From contig NZ_JAJLQZ010000014.1 in NCBI RefSeq assembly GCF_020991375.1, positions 62,001 to 126,000 of the forward strand: a stretch of 64,000 bases of DNA. Direction: 5' to 3'. Both the position numbers and the translations under genes were made by a program. This DNA comes from Glycomyces amatae. Its GTDB lineage: Bacteria; Actinomycetota; Actinomycetes; Mycobacteriales; Micromonosporaceae. Numbering within the stretch: the stretch's first letter is position 1; every line of letters begins with the position of its first letter. The notes beneath the pieces were generated by a model. That model was not told the DNA's origin. It saw only the letters and a program-made list of their open reading frames with translations, and searched no databases. Of the stretch, positions 60,251 to 64,000 are shown in pieces.

Positions 60251-61390
60251 TCACGCTCCGACATCGTTTGCAAGCTGGTGCCGCAGTGCCGCAAGACTGG
60301 CCACAAACATCGCTCCCGGTCGCGCGTCCAATCCGCCCTTGCGGACCTGGTCAGCCATATGAGCGTCGACGACCATGTAGTCGACAAACGGCGACACTGA
60401 GGCGATCTGGAAGTAGTCGAGCGCGTCGCTGGGGCGGCGCTTCCGGCCTTGCTGGAGGTGCGATTGGACCCGCAGCTCCGAGAATCGGCCTTGAATGGGC
60501 ATGGACGCGATGAACGCTCGCAGGGCCTTCCGGTTCCGTTTGACCACCCTTGCATCGTCGCCAGGGTCCTGCCCCAGCCCAGGAAGAATCGTCTGTAGTG
60601 GCACCCTCAAATGCTCACAGGCGTTCTGAACATGGCGCCACTCGGGAGTGAGGAGGAAGCGCGCCTCCATAACCGCGCGCACCATCGCGGGCGTCCGCGG
60701 GTAGTCGCTCTGGAGCCTTGCGAAATGTGCCTCATCCTGCTCGGCTTCCTCAACCAACAGGTCACCCGCGACGTCACGGGGAAGAGTCGGCGTCGAGGTG
60801 GTGTCTGGCCAACGACTCGGATGCCACATGGCAAGTTGCGCCAGCTCGCATTCAACATGCACTTTCGTTATGAGGTCAGGTGGAAGCGTGTGGACAAATG
60901 CGGGTACCTGGCCCCAGACCGTCCAATCGTCTTTGGGGTCCTCCGGGGGTTCCTGCCCGAAGAAGCAGTGGTGCACTCCCCACCCGAACACGTTCGGCGG
61001 CGGCACCTCAGCGTCACGTCCCACGCTCCGTGCTACGGCAACGGCGGTGTCCCATTCGACGAGCCCTGCCGCCGTAATGGAGTTGAAGCCTGACAGCTCG
61101 GCCATGGCCACCGCGGTCCTCCAGCGGGCGTCTACGGCGTTGCGCACCCCGTTCTCCAGGTAATGCGTCCGTGAGAGCACGAACACGACCGAGCCGGCAT
61201 GCGCGAGGCTCCGGAAGAACTCGAAGCATCCCGCCTCGTCCGGTTGTCGCGGTTTCCCGGCGCGGTCATCGGCCAGGTGGTTGTAGCACCACTGGTCGAG
61301 GTAGACCGTTCGGGCAGCGGGGGTGACCTTGGGGCCCCAGCGTGGGGGAAGCGATCGGGGCACGTCGCGGTGCCAGGGGCCATCGAGCAT
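60251..61390 (-). CDS. PIN-like domain protein
   Basis: This 379-residue protein has PIN-like motifs at both ends: TVYLDQWCYNHLADD (first Asp) and DALDYFQIASVSPFVDYMVV followed by DAHMADQVRKGG (distal Asp pair). The middle is helical. PIN-like proteins are metal-dependent RNases, often toxins or defence effectors. No VapB-type antitoxin was seen beside it. ATG 61396 is an alternative start. Confidence 0.65.
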   Translation of the reverse strand: MLDGPWHRDVPRSLPPRWGPKVTPAARTVYLDQWCYNHLADDRAGKPRQPDEAGCFEFFRSLAHAGSVVFVLSRTHYLENGVRNAVDARWRTAVAMAELSGFNSITAAGLVEWDTAVAVARSVGRDAEVPPPNVFGWGVHHCFFGQEPPEDPKDDWTVWGQVPAFVHTLPPDLITKVHVECELAQLAMWHPSRWPDTTSTPTLPRDVAGDLLVEEAEQDEAHFARLQSDYPRTPAMVRAVMEARFLLTPEWRHVQNACEHLRVPLQTILPGLGQDPGDDARVVKRNRKALRAFIASMPIQGRFSELRVQSHLQQGRKRRPSDALDYFQIASVSPFVDYMVVDAHMADQVRKGGLDARPGAMFVASLAALRHQLANDVGA

Positions 61391-61475
61391 GGACACATTC
61401 TCCTCTTTGAGGAGCCGGAACGGCGAGGAGTTTCATTGCATCAGCAAGCTACGTAAGCATGTGCCGCAGACCAAC

Positions 61476-62948
61476 TAGTTTGACTACCGTAAGTAGGCGT
61501 GACGGATTGCCAACAGTTGGTCAGTATCCTTGTGGCTCAACGATGTTCTGATTCATCGGGCCCAGGTTGGCGGTGGCGCTGGGGCCGGCATTTGGGTAGC
61601 TTCTGGTCATGGTGGGTGCGGTAGCGGATATTGAGGCTGCTGAGGTGGCCTCATGGCGGGATCGCCTGGGTGCATGGTTCGGTCTTATCGCCGATGACTT
61701 CTTCCGGTTCGAGACTCGCAAGCATGCCAGGGAGTACTTGACGGCGCTGCTGGCGCCACTCGAGCGGAAGAACGGCTGGCAGATCGCAGAGGCGGTCGGG
61801 CATGCGCGGCCGGATACGGTGCAGCACTTCCTGATGCGGACGCTGTGGGACGCCGACCTGGTGCGCGATCGGCTCGCCCGGGCGGTCTCGGAGACGATCG
61901 GCGGGGCCGATGCGGTGCTGGTAGTCGACGACACCGGGTTTCTCAAGCAGGGCCGCTATTCGGCCCGGGTGCAACGGCAGTACACCGGCACTTCGGGGAA
62001 AGTGGACAACTGCCAGATCGGGGCGTTCGCGGCGCTGGTTAGCGCCCGCGGGCGGGCCCTGGTGGACCGAGAGCTCTACCTGCCGGCCTCGTGGATAGGT
62101 GACCCCGACCGGTGCCGCAGGGTCGGTGTCACCCAGGCGCGTCTGGACCAGGGCCTGGTCACCAAGCCCAGTACCGCCCGGCGCATGATCGCCCAGCTGC
62201 GCGATGCGGGCCTGGCCTTCGGATGGGTGGCCGCCGACTCGGCGTACGGCTCGGATCATCTCACCCGCCGCAGCCTCGAGGAAGCGCGCATTTCCTATGT
62301 GCTGGAGGTGAAGTGCAGCCAGGTCGTGGTCGACGTCGAGGGCCGGAAACGGGAGATCGCGAACCTCATTGCCGAGGCTCCGGCAGCGGCGTGGACACGG
62401 CTGTCGCAAGGCGAGTGCGAACGGGGTCCGCGCGAGTACGACTGGGCCTGGGGCCTGCTGCCGCCTGGCGGCGAGCTCCGGTCCGGCCATGCCCGGTCGG
62501 TGCTGGCCCGCCGGTCGGTCACGGACCCCGCGGACATCGCCTATTACCTGTGCTTCGCGCCCGAGGGCACCGGCAAACAGCAGCTCATCCGCATCGCCGG
62601 TGCCCGGTGGGGTATCGAGACCTGTTTTGCTGAAGCCAAGAAGCAGTGCGGGATGGACCAATACCAGGTCCGCACCTGGACCTCGTGGTACCGGCACGTC
62701 ACCTTGGCGATGTTCGTCCACGCCTTCCTGCAGACCACCGCAGCGACCGACCCAAAAGGAGCAGCGGACGCGATCGACTCAGCGCGCCGGTCATCCGACA
62801 TCTGCTGGGCCTGATCCTCCCCGCCGCCCGCTCCCTCACCGAGACCCTCGACGCTGTCAACTGGCAACGACGCATCCGCGAGAAGGTTAGACAAGCTCGC
62901 TACCAGCGGAAACAACCACCACCTTGAGAACTTACGGTAGTCAAACTA
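61476..62948. mobile_element. IS701-family-like insertion sequence
   Basis: This is a 1.47-kb element with perfect 19-bp ends TAGTTTGACTACCGTAAGT and its complement at 62930-62948. Flanks read CTAG on the left (61475-61478) and CTAA on the right (62946-62949), close to the YTAR target of IS701, with one changed base. It carries one frameshifted transposase. Confidence 0.8.
61609..62927 (+). pseudogene. IS701-type transposase, frameshifted near C-terminus
   Basis: The main frame (61609-62814) gives a DDE transposase: VLVVDDTGFLKQGRYSARVQ (first Asp), WVAADSAYGSDHLTRRSLEE (second Asp) and RWGIETCFAEAKKQCGMDQY (Glu). Near 62770 the expected ending passes to another frame (VIRHLLGLILPAARSLTETL, then RIREKVRQARYQRKQPPP). 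The catalytic part is whole, so activity cannot be excluded. Confidence 0.8.
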
Positions 62949-63050
62949 AGCAGAGCATCTGGCCGAAGAGGACGGGGAGCACACGATCGTCCTCAACGCC
63001 AAGTACGAGGTGGACGCCAAGCTCCTTGGAAGCGTCAGGACCGGTCAGTC
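62949..63050 (+). pseudogene. Fragment of gene disrupted by the IS
   Basis: Right of the element one plus-strand frame reads HLAEEDGEHTIVLNAKYEVD and AKLLGS. Left of it, RNGEEFHCISKLRKHVPQTN (about 61415-61475) reads similarly. They may be halves of one gene. No family is recognised. Confidence 0.35.
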
Positions 63051-63129
63051 GCGCTCATCTCGTCCTCCATGGTCCTGTTGGGTTTCGACGTTCTCGAGTT
63101 ATGTCACTTCGAGACCGAGGTTCGTTACC

Positions 63130-64000
63130 TCATTCCTGAATCGGCTCCGTTGTGGCCTTCTTCCACCATTTCATGAATGGGAGCTGTAGCATTATTACGC
63201 CGAGCCAAGTCGTCCGCATTCCAATGACCAACCCAATAAAGCCAATGATGCTATTTCCCATGAAAAGGAGTCGTGACGACACTCCAACCATGGAAAGACC
63301 AAGCATCATCCAGGCAGCCCAATGCGCGTTTCCCGTCCGAACGAACTGCGCCAACACAACGATCGTTGCAAGCATCATTGCCGTCCCAAACAGGGAGAAA
63401 ACGCTTGTGGGAAAGATCATCGGCAGCCAAAACAACGGCACCCCTATCATCAGAAAAACCACACTTACCATGCTATCAACCTTCCAATTCACGGCGTTCA
63501 ACCACGGAAGAGTTGCAGCAATAATCAAGCTCAGCCCCATAACCGCAGAAATCGGACCTCCTCGGCCCCCTAGAGTTTCATGCAGCAAGGAGAAGATACC
63601 GGCTGCAAGGAAAAATAGCAGCGCCACTCCTATCCAGATCGGTGAACGAAATCGGATCCCAAAATCGAAGCTGAGACACGCTAGCGCAAAACACAAATAT
63701 GAAATCGCCATAAAAATACGACGATTATCGAAGAAAATTTCGGCGTGAGTATATATAAATACGAGCAATCCAATACAAGTTCCATAGCAGGCTATTGCAC
63801 GTATTGCAGCATCAAACTCGTGAGTGCCAACCGTAACGAGCAAGCCCAAAATTGAGACCGCTGCAGACACTGTCAGTATGTAAGATGAATGATCAGCAAG
63901 AAAGAGGCTTCCGAGGACTGCTAGAAGGGCCGCAATAACCAAGAGCCCACGGATCGCGATACGAACTAGGGGTGCCCGGGCAGGGAGACGACGAAGCCCG
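63130..64000 (-). CDS. Polytopic membrane protein, partial at window edge
   Basis: At least 290 residues are open through the window edge, so the start lies beyond 64000 (the TTG at 63942 is the first internal candidate). About eight transmembrane segments are seen (VIAALLAVLGSLFLADHSSY; AISYLCFALACLSFDFGI; WIGVALLFFLAAGIFSLLHE; MIGVPLFWLPMIFPTSVF and others). It is AT-richer than average and its function is unknown. Confidence 0.65.
   Translation of the reverse strand, partial: GLRRLPARAPLVRIAIRGLLVIAALLAVLGSLFLADHSSYILTVSAAVSILGLLVTVGTHEFDAAIRAIACYGTCIGLLVFIYTHAEIFFDNRRIFMAISYLCFALACLSFDFGIRFRSPIWIGVALLFFLAAGIFSLLHETLGGRGGPISAVMGLSLIIAATLPWLNAVNWKVDSMVSVVFLMIGVPLFWLPMIFPTSVFSLFGTAMMLATIVVLAQFVRTGNAHWAAWMMLGLSMVGVSSRLLFMGNSIIGFIGLVIGMRTTWLGVIMLQLPFMKWWKKATTEPIQE

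Noticed and set aside
1..64000. CRISPR arrays, tRNA and rRNA genes, replication initiator
   Set aside because: No regularly spaced repeat array, cloverleaf or rRNA-like sequence was recognised, and no Rep protein family was seen.

Overview
The window is high-GC, strongly codon-biased DNA of actinomycete type. Supporting signs are an ImuA'/ImuB/DnaE2 mutasome with a mycobacterial-style LexA box, XRE-TPR regulators, a GPP34-type protein, many GTG starts and gene pairs overlapping by ATGA or GTGA. The left two thirds read as a plasmid or genomic island: a tyrosine recombinase, a coiled-coil KfrA-like protein with repeated upstream boxes, three toxin-antitoxin modules each with its own dyad operator, immunity-type genes (SMI1/KNR4, SUFU), two IS elements, a complete Tn3-family transposon and several decayed genes. 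No rRNA, tRNA or CRISPR array was seen.

Layout. 0-3.5 kb: coiled-coil protein with operator repeats, tyrosine recombinase, Nudix hydrolase. 3.8-6.8 kb: a four-gene operon of helical protein, P-loop protein, class I aminoacyl-tRNA-synthetase-like protein and ASCH protein, closed by a strong hairpin. An in-frame TAG separates the last two genes. 7-15.5 kb: an HNH-XRE fusion, a membrane GIY-YIG protein, two toxin-antitoxin modules, SMI1/SUFU genes (some frameshifted) and small membrane proteins. 15.9-24.2 kb: membrane proteins, an IS5-type element, a BrnTA-like module, a secreted HNH nuclease, and resolvase and sulfotransferase pseudogenes. 24.9-29.9 kb: an AlbA_2 (Schlafen-type) protein, membrane proteins and an RmlD-like reductase.

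30.4-36.2 kb is a Tn3-family transposon (tnpA, tnpR, candidate res, cargo) inserted in a small lipoprotein gene whose two halves rejoin in frame through the GGAAG target. Cargo includes a HEPN-domain protein and a 51-codon gene. 36.6-42.8 kb holds a PP2C-like protein and the SOS mutasome imuA'-imuB-dnaE2. 42.9-54.6 kb is a secreted I36-like protein followed by a dense minus-strand run of about 17 small genes. These are mostly membrane or lipoprotein genes, with a GT61 glycosyltransferase, an NrtR-like regulator and two paralogues of an unrecognised family; function is unknown. 54.8-60.1 kb carries a GNAT, an APC permease, GPP34 and an XRE-TPR regulator, then an APH-like kinase. 60.2-64 kb holds a PIN-like protein, an IS701-type element inside a broken gene and a polytopic membrane protein cut by the window edge.

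The most promising undescribed systems are the synthetase-like/ASCH operon (3.8-6.7 kb) and the 43.5-54.6 kb minus-strand cluster. The HEPN-carrying transposon and the SOS mutasome are well supported but belong to known classes.
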